A stretch of 64,000 nucleotides of DNA from Chrysophaeum taylorii (lineage: Eukaryota; Sar; Pelagophyceae; Pelagomonadales; Pelagomonadaceae), in assembly GCA_029834535.1 (NCBI GenBank), contig JAQMWT010000342.1, forward strand, positions 47,064-111,063. Reading direction: 5' to 3'. This document shows, piece by piece, positions 11,023 to 20,734 of this stretch. Both the position numbers and the translations under genes were made by a program. Positions within the stretch are counted from its first letter, which is position 1. Each line of letters begins with the position of its first letter. Below the pieces are notes generated by a model. The model was not told the origin of the DNA, did not search any database, and saw only the letters and a program-made list of their open reading frames with translations.

Positions 11023-13456
11023 TTATGACGTCGAGCGTGTTGTGATGTTGCGCAAAGAAGCAGTATCGGTATCCACAACATCAGATGTGTGGTCCAATTC
11101 ATCCTCGCTATTATCGTCCAGTTCCTTTAACTCTGGAGAAGACGAATTATGATCATCGGAGGATAGATCGTTAGCAGTGTTGGTATTGTGCGTAGTCATT
11201 GCATCACTCAAGGTGACCAAGGGTGACATAACAGACGAAAGGAAAGACATAGCAGCATCTGGTGTAAGAGCGTGTAGATCCAATGCAGGAATAACACGAT
11301 CATGTGCATCAGACATAGCTGTGTGGAGGTCATGAGCTGCTGCGTCGATTAGAACTCGCTGTGCTTCATTATACGTATCTGGAGGGAGCTGTCCAATAGA
11401 CGAGATAAGCGACCGAGAAATGATATGGACAAATACAGCAGAGGTCGGGATTATATGGTGTTCTGATGCATTTGAACTAACTAACTAACTAACTTCAGAC
11501 CTCTCCCGAGCATGGGAGCCAGGCCGGACCGACAGGAGCCAGTCCGGAATCACGGGCCTGTAGACGAGGAGCGCCGAAAGGTCGGTCGGCGGAGAGTGAC
11601 CATCAAGCTTGTCACCATGCGACGAGGAGACCGCGATGTGACTGACAACCAACTCGTCGATAACCTTCCGTCTTCGCCCCCCGGCCATACCCCGTCCCAC
11701 TGCGAACGTTCCCGCTGCCAACCGGCCCGCCCGGGAGGCGAATAGGTGCCAAGCTACGCCGGGAGGGCGGATGCCCTCGCAAGGCTCAGGATTCATGAGG
11801 CACCGTCCTCCATCGCAACCGCAGTCGGCGATCAGGGTAAGGGTAATATTTTGAAGACTTGACAAAATGTTATCTAACAAAGAAACATGTTTAATGTTTC
11901 TCGGTCACTTGAGTATTAAGGGTTTCGTAGGTTTCTTGTATCTGTGTGAGAGAAGTTAGAGCAAGCGATAGTTGGTGTTCTCGTGCCATCAATTGCTGTT
12001 CGGTGTTAGTGAGACGTAAGGATAAAGACCGAGTCTGTTCTTTTAATTGGTGTAAGGATTCAGCCATATTGTCGTTAGCTTTATCTGGCGTGGGCTCAGC
12101 GGGTGGATTATCGATCGGCGCTGGTGACACATCTTCAGAAGGGGTATTATTATTAAAGGTATCAATGATATGGGATGGGTAGCCAACTTGGATTAACACG
12201 TTTTTAAATGCTAGTTGTTGATTAGGTGGAAGTTGGCAAAAGCAGTTTAGCATTGGCGGTACCGTCTCGGAAGAATTTGCGTCAAGTTGATGAGAAACAT
12301 CGTTAACAAGGCGTTCGATGAGCACGTTAAGTAACTCCTCAGGATTGGTAACTACGCAGGTTTTATCTTCCACAGATTGTAACAAAGACCAAGCTGCTAC
12401 AAGAATCTCAAGATTTACACTCGAAATGAAGGGCAGCTGCAATAAGAGCATGGTGTTAGCGTCAGGGTTGACGAGAATTTTAGAAGCATCAACGTTGCGG
12501 GATGTTGCAGTCTGCATGATGGCCTCTTTGAGCAGCTTGTTAATAGCAATGGACTTTCCAAGACGGAGGATTATGGCCCTTATGTGGGCAGCTGGATCAT
12601 TATAACAAGAGAGTTGGAAGGGCTGCTGATTATTGCGAATTAACGCTATCCCATGATTCGACAAGTTACACATCACACAAATCAACAAAAAGAAAGGGCG
12701 CGGTACATCGAAGCAGTGCGATGCATGTTGCTCAGACGCGAGATGATCCTCAATAATTTGGCGAATCCTGTCAGTTTTAAGCTCATCTTCAGTACAGATG
12801 ATGAGCACGAGGGGTGTGCCCGGCATCTCAGTTTTGTTATAGCACTTTGTACACGCCACATGTACTTTGACAACCCCTTTAATGGGTGGAAAGCGGTGAA
12901 AGCGAATACCTTCATTAGGAGATATAGCGGGGGCATTCCGAATGCGCTTTGCTTTGACGCACAGCAATGAACTAAGATATTGGATGTCGCACACAAAGTC
13001 TGTCTGTTGTGCTTCGGTAAGCAGCTGCTGCACAGACTTAAGCCAACACTGAGGATTCTTACGCTGAGGGATGAGAAAGTTCGGCGGGGATGCACCAAGG
13101 GCGGATGTGTTCCCTGACATCATCGCAAGTGCGTCAAATTTGCAATGTTTAGGCAGGAAATACTCAGACTTTGATGGTTGCGATTTAGACGGTTGTTGGA
13201 CAGTTGCCTTGGGTGCCTTTGGCGTAATGGGCGTAGATTGATGTCCTTGAGCCACCGACAAATAGGTTTGATGCTTCCGATTAGGGGAACTAGTCGGTGC
13301 AACGCTTGGAGTTAGAGCATTAAAAGGTGGGGATAGTGACGGTGCACCACCACGACCACGGTTCAGGGTAGAATGGCGCCGGCTCGCAGCATCTTTGTTT
13401 TTAGTGGGATTCATCGTAAAAAGAATATCCACATCACATCTTCCATTGCATTTCAC
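11023..13456 (-). CDS. Extra 3' ORF of copia A (unknown function), split by a SINE
   Basis: Lies between RNase H and the 3' LTR, where most copia elements have no gene. The first part (13456-11891, 521 residues) starts with a basic Pro/Ser/Thr-rich region, then a Cys/His cluster (CTKCYN ... HLASEQH ... CVMC) that could bind metal, then an acidic Pro-rich linker and a heptad-rich segment likely to form a coiled coil. The reading continues after the SINE at 11477-11841 into 11464-11023, with an acidic Ser-rich tail ending NITTRSTS. The uninterrupted homologous C-terminal half in copia C (63945-63100) confirms that both pieces belong to one protein. No family is recognised; a second nucleic-acid-binding or structural protein is one guess. 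It has no obvious signal peptide or membrane span, so I do not call it an envelope. Confidence 0.75.
11477..11841 (-). mobile_element. SINE-like element, full-length copy 1
   Basis: About 365 bp, nearly identical (around four differences) to the copy at 15826-16185. On its own strand it starts CTTACCCTGATCGCCGACTG and ends GGTCTGAAG(TTAG)n. It interrupts the copia 3' ORF: copia C has the uninterrupted sequence. The target duplication is imperfect (tgatgcatttgaa against taatattttgaa). No tRNA-type A or B box is evident to me. An ORF of about 103 residues runs through both full copies. Confidence 0.85.
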
Positions 13457-13530
13457 ATTTTAGCGAGCCAGTATTCCTTTGCATAGCAGGGTTAGTTTAA
13501 AGTCATTTCGGACATAATGAAGGGTAAGGA

Positions 13531-15822
13531 TTAACTATCTTGTTGAGCTATGGGTTGTTGTAAGCCGAGTAACGTGCGAAATCTGCTGAAGAGCGGAGCT
13601 CCAAAGGGTTTAGTAAATCCATCGGCGATATTTTGGGTACCGGAAACATGATGTAGACGTATACGTTTTAACCGTACGTAGTCGCGAATACGGAACCAGC
13701 GTGTGCTGATAGCTTTAGCCTTAGTCGCACTGTCGGGATTGTTGGAAAGATGAATAGCAGAGGCCGAATCTCCAAGTATGGGACTGTTACGTATGAACGA
13801 CATGTCCGATGGGAGGGGATTGTCGTGAGCATCATAGTCTAGTAGCAAGTCTTTCCCTGAAGGTTGGCGGAGATAGAAGTGAGGATTTATAGCGAATGCC
13901 ATTTCTGTTAACAATTTGCGTAACCAGACCACATCATCGGCACACATATAAAGGGCGATAAGTTCACTCTCATGCGTAGAAGTAGCTGCAATAGGCTGCA
14001 ACTTAGACTTCCAAGTGATGAGAGAACCAAACAAAAAGATAGCGTAACCGGTTGTAGATTTGCGGTCTTGTTCATAAGAGGGTGCATTATCGGCATCGAC
14101 GAACGCGACCAGTGGATCAAAATTACCTGAATTAACTTGTTCTTTAGTGTAATCCGACATGGTGGCCATGTCAGTACGATTACCGATAAGAAGCCGAAGA
14201 TGGTCCATTAGAGCGGAAGAACCAGAGTAGTACCAGAGGCGAAGATTACGATTTTCGGGCTTGCGCAAGTAGCGGAGCGTTCCTGTTAGTACTTGAACAT
14301 GTAGAAATGCTGGATTATGCATTCCTCGAGAGCAACGACTAAGACTTTGTGATAGATCGGGGCGACGGGCCAATTGGACAAACGTGAGCTTGCCGAGTAG
14401 AGTAGAGAAGGTATGAAGGATGAACTTGTCCATATCAGAAGATGGCTCTCCAGTTTTATACGTGGTTGATGGTGACATCGGTGTGGAAGTGGGACGTAAC
14501 TGCATTAAAATGGGGTACTCTTCGAACAATGCATCAAGTTTAGCCTGACAGTCCAGTGATATAGAACCATCAGTTGTACGCGTTATGCGCATGCCTAGGA
14601 GAGTATGGACTTCCTCGAAGGTGTCGCCTGAGTATTCCTTTTTTAGAGCTTGCTGGAACTCACGACGTAGAGTTTCCGAAGTGCAAGTAATGACGACGTC
14701 GTCTACTGAGAGCGTGCAAATTTGAAATGTAGCGTCAGCTTGGACTTTAGCGTAAATGCATGTGTCTGTTCGAAATCGTGTATAGCCTAATGAATCAAAG
14801 AAGGCGTTTATGGTTTGATTCCAAAGGGCAGGGCTCTGACGTAATCCATAGAGAGATTTAAGTAGCTTTGGGAGACGACGGCCTTGGTATTTAGTATCTT
14901 GGGGATCGAGAAGGTAAATGCCTTGTGGCTGTTTGACATAGGACCAGGCGTGCTTTATGTTTAATGTACTGACCAGCAGCGTTGGTTTTTATACGTAGGA
15001 CGAGACGGGTGTCAATAGGCTTCGAGTTGACCATTGGCAGCGCTAGTTTAAAGCAACCAAACTTAACAATATCAAAAATCTCTTTGGAGATGGCAGCGAT
15101 GTAAGCTTCGCGATCAGCGTCTGAAAGACCATTGAGGCAGTTCAACTCATATTCATCAATTTTGATATCTTTGGCTAGAATCTTGTATTCGTCGGGACCA
15201 ACAGTGCTTGGTTCATGAGTCGTCGTCAGATGAGTAATCGCGTAAGAAGCGACATTATCGTGCAGATGAGCGTGATCGGGATCTTCGACGAGTTGAACAA
15301 CTAGTAGAGGAGCATCACCAAGGTGGGCCTCAATGTAATGCGATTGCACGGTGATATAGTCTTCGATAGCGGAGAGATGAGGCTCGGAGGCACCATAAGA
15401 AGCGTCATTATGACCCAAAGTGGAGTGGGGCGTGAACAAAGCATAAACATATTGAGCGGGAGGAACTTGAAAGGCGTGAGCATGTTCAGAAATTAAATGA
15501 ACGAGAGCTTGAGGAAGGTGAAAGTCTGTAAGGTTGACGTCGTCGCAGAAGTGATGAACGTGAGGAGCGTCAGGCGATGGGTGGCTATGGCTCCTATGAC
15601 ACATAACTGAAGAGGACTGTGAAATCGCTTGGTGCACTTGGTGATGAAGTGATGGTGTAAATTTCCCCTCTGGAGGTATAGCCGTCCAGTGGATGCCATG
15701 AGCAAGATGAAGGGAGTGGAGGGTGGGGTCGCAGAAAGTGATGTACTGCTTGGAGAGGTCATACTTGAAGTCGGCAAGCGTACCACCGGCTTGTTTATAA
15801 GCGGCAACAGTAGGCGAGGCAA
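13531..15822 (-). pseudogene. Copia A reverse transcriptase / RNase H
   Basis: N-terminal RT part lies at 15822-14960 and includes the typical lead-in to KARLVL. The sequence then jumps to YVKQPQGIYLLD, LYGLRQSPALWN and the catalytic box SVDD (LSVDDVVI, equivalent to YVDD) at about 14950-14600. RNase H follows at 14592-13531 with DADNAP, KSTTGY, THESELIAL, LGDSASAI and HVSGTQNIADGFTKP, all standard copia signatures. Between KARLVL and YVKQPQG the region that normally holds the first catalytic aspartate (about 60 residues) is absent, and the frame changes there, so this RT should be inactive. RT copies the RNA genome into DNA inside the particle; RNase H removes the RNA strand. Confidence 0.9.
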
Positions 15823-15825
15823 GAC

Positions 15826-16185
15826 TAACTAACTAACTTCAGACCTCTCCCGAGCATGGGAGCCAGGCCGGACCGACAGGAGCCAGTCCGGAATCACGGG
15901 CCTGTAGACGAGGAGCGCCGAAAGGTCGGTCGGCGGAGAGTGACCATCAAGCTTGTCGCCATGCGACGAGGAGACCGCGATGTGACTGACAACCAACTCG
16001 TCGATAACCTTCCGTCTTCGCCCCCCGGCCATACCCCGTCCCACTGCGAACGTTCCGGCTGCCAACCGGCCCGCCCGGGAGGCGAATAGGTGCCAACCTA
16101 CGCCGGGAGGGCGGATGCCCTCGCAAGGCTCAGGATTCATGAGGCACCGTCCTCCATCGCAACCACAGTCGGCGATCAGGGTAAG
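15826..16185 (-). mobile_element. SINE-like element, full-length copy 2, with 13-bp TSD
   Basis: 360 bp inserted in the copia region between integrase and RT. It is flanked by a perfect 13-bp duplication GGCGAGGCAAGAC (15813-15825 and 16186-16198). On its own strand it ends in (TTAG)3, the tail typical of elements mobilised by target-primed reverse transcription. It is nearly identical to copy 1, so both insertions are young. Confidence 0.92.
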
Positions 16186-16198
16186 GGCGAGGCAAGAC

Positions 16199-16543
16199 GA
16201 GTAAGAACATCCTTGAGATTGGTTTTGCGACGAGGTTGAGGGTGATGAGGACCACGGGCGAGACGTAGGACATCCTGGGAATAGAGAGACCGATAAGATA
16301 GTAAAAGTGGCAAAGTGCTGGAAGACACTTCAGATGTAGGTGTGGTGGCGGAAGGAGCGGGTGCAGAAGGAGCTGGAGCACAGGCGGGAGCGGGAGAAGG
16401 AGCATGGAGATGAGAAGAAGGAGTCCCCCTCTCATGGTCAGTATCGGTAGGCATAGCATTCCCCCTCTGCGCCGCATCATTGGGGGTGCTGTGAACAGAG
16501 AAGGGAATGTCGGGTGAAGGTGCGGGAGGAGGATGCTGTTCAT
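16199..16543 (-). CDS. Copia A linker between integrase and RT, with PxDAxQRG motif
   Basis: Pro/Ser/Ala-rich spacer translated in the frame that reads TPNDAAQRGN (about 16490-16458) followed by long PAPSAPAPS-type sequence and then NLKDVLTRLAS, where the SINE interrupts. After the SINE the same theme continues into the RT N-terminus. The PNDAAQRG peptide recurs at the Gag/protease junction and at the equivalent site of copia B, so it may be a processing site. Such low-complexity spacers are common between integrase and RT of copia elements. Confidence 0.6.
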
Positions 16544-16599
16544 AATCAGGAGGAGATTTAGAAATAAGATGAGGAAAAGTCAGTATAGAGGAAACACGG

Positions 16600-17371
16600 A
16601 CTTGACCGTTTTCAAGGGTTTATAACGTTAGCACCACATAAGTAGATGTAGGGACGACATCGGGGTTCATATTTATGAAATTCGTTAGGTTCCAAATGCA
16701 GATAACAAACAGAACCAAAAGGTTTGAGGTAGTCCTGTTGGGGAACATTACATTGATCTAACAAAACGGGAACATTACATTGATCTAACAAAACTTGTTG
16801 GGGGCTTAGGACTTTATTGTAAATACGTTCGAGGGAAACGTAAGGGAGGCCCACGGGTAGTGTGGTGCCGGATCTGTTAGGGGGTGACCTTTAGAGGACA
16901 CATTAAGCATATGCCGGAGTCGTGTAGACGCGGCAGTGGCTATGTGACCAACAGCGGCATCTACTTCATGATTAAAGACATGTAAGTAAGGGGGGAACGC
17001 GGACATGTTAATACCATGTTCCACTCGAAAGGGGGTTGTAACATGCTGAGATAAATAGGGTTTAAAGGAATCACAATAGATTTGTTTTAGTTGTACATGA
17101 ACATAAGTAGAGCAAAAATTGCGGACAAACTCAAGGGCGTTACAAAATTCTGGAGTTAGTGCTACGACAAAAGTACACTAACAGAAATGAGACACTTGAA
17201 AACAATGATATGTCGAAAGGATCCCCAGGCTTCACAAGGTTGAAATTTTTTTTTCGAATGATGGTAGCTTGACAAGGTGGTGTGGATGAGGAAAGCGTTT
17301 TTTATGAATCGTACAATCCACACAGAACTTACGGTAGGGTACGTCAGATGGGTGGTGTCCAGGACTGGCAA
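16600..17371 (-). pseudogene. Copia A integrase core, degenerate
   Basis: Recognisable in pieces: a start FQPCEAWGSF, a middle IYCDSFKPYL that may hold the second catalytic aspartate, FPPYLHVFNHEVDAAVGHI at the position of the third catalytic residue, and the C-terminal copia signature LKPFGSVCYLHLEP then KYEPRCRPYIYL. The residue where copia integrases carry Glu is Asp here (HEVD); copia B has Glu at that site (HEVE). A stop near 17162 and frame changes break the gene. A 23-base direct duplication (gaacattacattgatctaacaaa) occurs near 16743-16795. Confidence 0.75.
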
Positions 17372-18671
17372 TAACCTGAACAGCTTTTATAGCTTGAGAA
17401 TCACTAGAATGGTGGATGTTGTGAAAATTGGTAGCTCGTTGTTGCGCATCTCGAAATGCAAGGGTGCCCCTGGCATGAACTTTCTTATCGAAGGGTGCAT
17501 GCTTCTCATGGAGCTGTCTTGGCGTTATAAGAGGAATTTGTTTTTCTTTAGTAGGAGATGATATATCTGCGGATGAGGTGTTAGAGAGGAAGACACGAGC
17601 TACTGAATCGAGATGAAAAGATGGAAGTTCGTGGTTAGAAAGTTCGTGGTTAGAAGCAAGATTATCACAACATGAGAGTTTTTTATTGGAGATGTAGAAC
17701 ATTGTAATGGAACTCTGGTGTAATAATAAGGATGTATCTGTTGGGAATATATTTGTGAAGAAGGTTGACCTATAGTTTTTGGTTAGAGAGGCATGATCAG
17801 GGTCAAACGATGGTGATAGCGTTAATTTACGCAAGTCATAGACAAGCTGACACAAATGTTTATAAATTATATGATATGTTCCAGCTGGAATAGCATTAGC
17901 GATTATATCACAGCATAGGTCCGGGGACAAAGACAAAAGAAAATTGATTTGGTACGCTGTGAAGTTATTGGCGCGTGCCAATTCGCGAGTTGAGTAGTGT
18001 CGAATGCGATCGAGTCGTGGATCGTACACCAGCATATTAGCAAATCCACGAATGGTAGGAGTGGGAGTGTATATAGAGTGAACTTTGGCACCCATCTTCC
18101 TATCGCTTGATGTTATAAAGCCCAAATATCTGCTTTGGGACAAATGCATGTCACTTAAAGCAAATATTTTGTCGATAAATTCGAGACGATTTTCCTGAGG
18201 GTAGAAGACAAAAGAATCGTGAAATACAGGAGAGGTATAGGAAACCAGTGCTTCTACTAGACGACGCGTGTCTTGATTTTCATTATTATGATGGTATGCT
18301 TGGCAAAGCCAAAGAAAATCGGTAACTGGTTCGAGAGAAGCAGTCTCATCGATTCCGGCATCATGTGTTAGGAAGGTGTAGGTTTCGCAAAAAGCATTTA
18401 TATGTGCCTGGTATTTAGAAGAGGAGTTAGAAACTGTTATGTCTCCGCCTGTATGTCTTCCACCAGTGATGTAAATGATGGATGAAGTAGAGGATTTATT
18501 TAAGAATAACCTGTGAGATGGTTGGTTAGATTCGATAGTTGTAATACGAAAGGACACAGGTAAAGTGATGGATTTGGGGAATAATCGTCCCATAATATTA
18601 TAGAGGAGCACAAAGGCTTTGAGTTCAATAGGGGATCTCATGCAAGCAAGTTTTTTTCTTGAATTAGTCAA
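17232..18671 (-). CDS. Copia A: C-terminal half of C5 DNA methyltransferase plus integrase zinc-binding domain
   Basis: 479-residue ORF in a different frame from the upstream half, overlapping it by 4 nt. Residues 1-200 correspond to the target-recognition region. Residues about 203-234 carry motif IX: TPTIRGF, then RHYSTRELAR, matching the R..T.RE.AR..F block of C5 methyltransferases. Residues 259-262 read NAIP, motif X (usually GNAVP), followed by a helix. Residues about 415-453 hold the copia integrase zinc-binding domain: H417, H421, C450 and C453 (FCVDC). So the methyltransferase lies directly upstream of integrase in what should be one polyprotein. The start codon given by the ORF is probably not a true start; the frame change near 18670 is either a mutation, an assembly indel or a frameshift site. 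Confidence 0.85.
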   Translation of the reverse strand: MTNSRKKLACMRSPIELKAFVLLYNIMGRLFPKSITLPVSFRITTIESNQPSHRLFLNKSSTSSIIYITGGRHTGGDITVSNSSSKYQAHINAFCETYTFLTHDAGIDETASLEPVTDFLWLCQAYHHNNENQDTRRLVEALVSYTSPVFHDSFVFYPQENRLEFIDKIFALSDMHLSQSRYLGFITSSDRKMGAKVHSIYTPTPTIRGFANMLVYDPRLDRIRHYSTRELARANNFTAYQINFLLSLSPDLCCDIIANAIPAGTYHIIYKHLCQLVYDLRKLTLSPSFDPDHASLTKNYRSTFFTNIFPTDTSLLLHQSSITMFYISNKKLSCCDNLASNHELSNHELPSFHLDSVARVFLSNTSSADISSPTKEKQIPLITPRQLHEKHAPFDKKVHARGTLAFRDAQQRATNFHNIHHSSDSQAIKAVQVIASPGHHPSDVPYRKFCVDCTIHKKRFPHPHHLVKLPSFEKKISTL

Positions 18672-19555
18672 GAATCCCAGGCGAAAGTTAGAAATGCATC
18701 TTGACTGGGATGTTCGACTGTTTTATTAGAGTGCAGACGAAGGAACAGCATAGTTAAGGTTTCAAGCTCAGTCACAGTTAAGCGCACGGATCCTGTACGA
18801 CTGAAAATATTGTAGGTTTTAGGTGTGGACGCAAATGGTATGTCAGGAAAGACCTGCGTCCAAGGTTCGTCGACTATTAACTTGCGACTGATGGAATTAG
18901 CGTGGTCTGCAATGTCCAGAAAGGAAGTGACTCGTTTATTAGACCATGAAAGTAGATCAAGAGGGCCGGTGTTACATTTACGTGCAACGAGGATCCATCT
19001 TTCTCTGGCTTGATAATCTCCACATAGATAGCATGGAAATCGGTCACATATGTCCACCGTATAGTGCATCGTTGAGAAGATGAGGTTAGCAACTCGTATA
19101 TGATCTTCATACGATACGGAGTGTGGTGGTGTCATTTCCATGAAAAGAACAAGCGGCTTTAAAAGCTCAAGTACACTTAGAGCACTTGGAAACAAGGAAT
19201 CATCCATATCGCGCTCGAAGGTGGAAATGGATCTCCCATTGATTATGTTGCAATTTTTGCATGGTGATGTCAATTCCACTATGTCAGTGTAATATCGTGC
19301 ACGTTCAACGTCCAATGCTCGATGGAGATATGTCAAAAACTTAGGTAGGGATGGGAAAACTTCGATGGAATTACCAAAACGTCTTCGTAGCATGTGCGTG
19401 ATATCGTCGTCGCTCTCAACAAGAACTTTAACGTTGATGTTGATTTGCAAGTCATTAGAAGCGCAAGCTAAGAATGCAGGAGTGGACATCCCAGAGCAAA
19501 GCAGAGTTACAGTAGGTGTTCGTGGGCTAGGAGATGAAGTTACTGTATGAAGCAA
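18668..19555 (-). CDS. Copia A: N-terminal half of C5-cytosine DNA methyltransferase
   Basis: 295 residues. Motif I (S-adenosylmethionine binding) is TVTLLCSGMSTPAF at residues 15-28; an acidic motif II residue is E47 in LVESDD. Motif IV is TSPCKNCNIINGR with the catalytic Cys at C99. Motif VI is FMEMT (E140), where ENV is usual. Motif VIII is YQARERW (Q182, R184, R186), the QxRxR block. Spacings match C5 methyltransferases. The enzyme transfers methyl from S-adenosylmethionine to cytosine C5 in DNA. It sits between protease and integrase of a copia element, in the same orientation, and its C-terminal half follows in the next frame. The Asn of ENV is lost, so activity is uncertain; the catalytic Cys and the QxRxR arginines are present. 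The coding frame may extend upstream of this Met. Confidence 0.87.
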   Translation of the reverse strand: MLHTVTSSPSPRTPTVTLLCSGMSTPAFLACASNDLQININVKVLVESDDDITHMLRRRFGNSIEVFPSLPKFLTYLHRALDVERARYYTDIVELTSPCKNCNIINGRSISTFERDMDDSLFPSALSVLELLKPLVLFMEMTPPHSVSYEDHIRVANLIFSTMHYTVDICDRFPCYLCGDYQARERWILVARKCNTGPLDLLSWSNKRVTSFLDIADHANSISRKLIVDEPWTQVFPDIPFASTPKTYNIFSRTGSVRLTVTELETLTMLFLRLHSNKTVEHPSQDAFLTFAWDS

Positions 19556-19693
19556 ACGTGTGGTAACCTTGCGTCATACGGGAGGTGGGAAATGCTTGCG
19601 TATGTAAGGCAGCTGCGAATGCATTGACTCCAAGATGGTTTTAAGCCATGGGACGTAAATTACTCGTTCCATGAGGGTGGAATATAGTTTAAG

Positions 19694-20722
19694 CACAAGT
19701 GCAGGCCAGTAAGTTCACCTACTCCCAATCTCTAACCCCAGTAAGTTCACCTGGTCCCAGTAAGTTCACCTAGTCCCAATCTCTAACCCCAGTAAATTCG
19801 GCGTAAGCCCACTCGTGCTCACACCCACTCGCCCCACTCTCCTTCGAGCTCGTCGCTCTCACCCCCGCCAATCTAAGCTGCTTTGATCCGCAGACGCCGC
19901 CAGCCTTTGAGTTTACTCTAAAAGCCCCAGTAAGTTCACACTTGGTCTCAGTAAGTTCACCTGGTCACTAAGTTCACCTAGTCCCAATCTCTAACCCCAG
20001 TAAGTTCACCTGGTCCCAGTAAGTTAACCTATAGTGCGCGTGTAGACGCTGGGAGGGGGTTTATCAGTATTGCGCAGCACGTGTGGAGTAGGGTGGAGTC
20101 GTCGACCAAGAAGAGGATATCCTCGGGGTTGCCGATCGACAGAGAGCCACGTAGAGCTGGACGTGGCAGAAGACGGGCTTCGCCAAGAGGATGCCGACCT
20201 CGCGGGGCGTCTGGCCCTGGCTCTTGGTGATCGTTTGGCGTCGGCGGGCCTTAAGGGATACAGGCTGGAGGAGCCTCGGTGACAACGACACGATCGATCA
20301 TGTATCTGGTACCGTTGCAGTGGCCGTGCGACGGGTCGAGGTTGCGAAGACTTTGAGCTCGCGATCAAAGTCAGCATGCCGTTGGTTGTCAGGGAGTTCA
20401 AAACTCGACTCTTGAGAGCGAGGCGTCGTCTTCCGACCCAACCTAGTCGGCCGAAAAGAACTCCGACGCCTCGTCTCCGGGAAAAAAAGGCCGAGGTCAT
20501 GCGCACGTTGTCAGCATCGACAACATCGTTTCGACGGGGCGAGAGAATGGCGCGCTGAAAGAGCCGCCGCGGGTCGTGGAAATAGTCTGCGAGGTCGCCG
20601 TAGACGGCTTGGGAGGATCACTGTCTGGCTCTCGCGCCTACCTGATCCTTACTCTCGCTCCTACCTGATCCTTACCCTAAATCGAGGGACAGACAAACAA
20701 ACAAACATCTGTCGATTAGTAG
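19694..20722 (-). mobile_element. PIF1-helicase-derived Helitron-like repeat, copy i
   Basis: About 1 kb inserted between copia gag/protease and the methyltransferase. On the minus strand it starts CTACTAATCGACAGATG and ends GGCCTGCACTTGTG, flanked by TTAAG on both sides (19689-19693, 20723-20727). The interior (20640-20040) is a degenerate C-terminal piece of a PIF1-type helicase: RAILTPRRNDV, EFLNSL, CNGTRYM, TITKSQGQT and PVFCHVQLYVALCRS in shifting frames. The 3' third is a minisatellite of AGTAAGTTCACCTGGTCCC-like units. Confidence 0.8.
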
Positions 20723-20734
20723 TTAAGATTTCGC

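Noticed and set aside
11512-11880. ORFs inside the SINE-like element as genes
   Set aside because: They lie in a short repeat whose copies end at fixed points; conservation of about 103 codons reflects recent copying, not shown selection.
11023-13456. Envelope gene of a retrovirus-like element
   Set aside because: No signal peptide, transmembrane span or fusion-like segment; coiled coil and Cys/His cluster fit other roles equally well.
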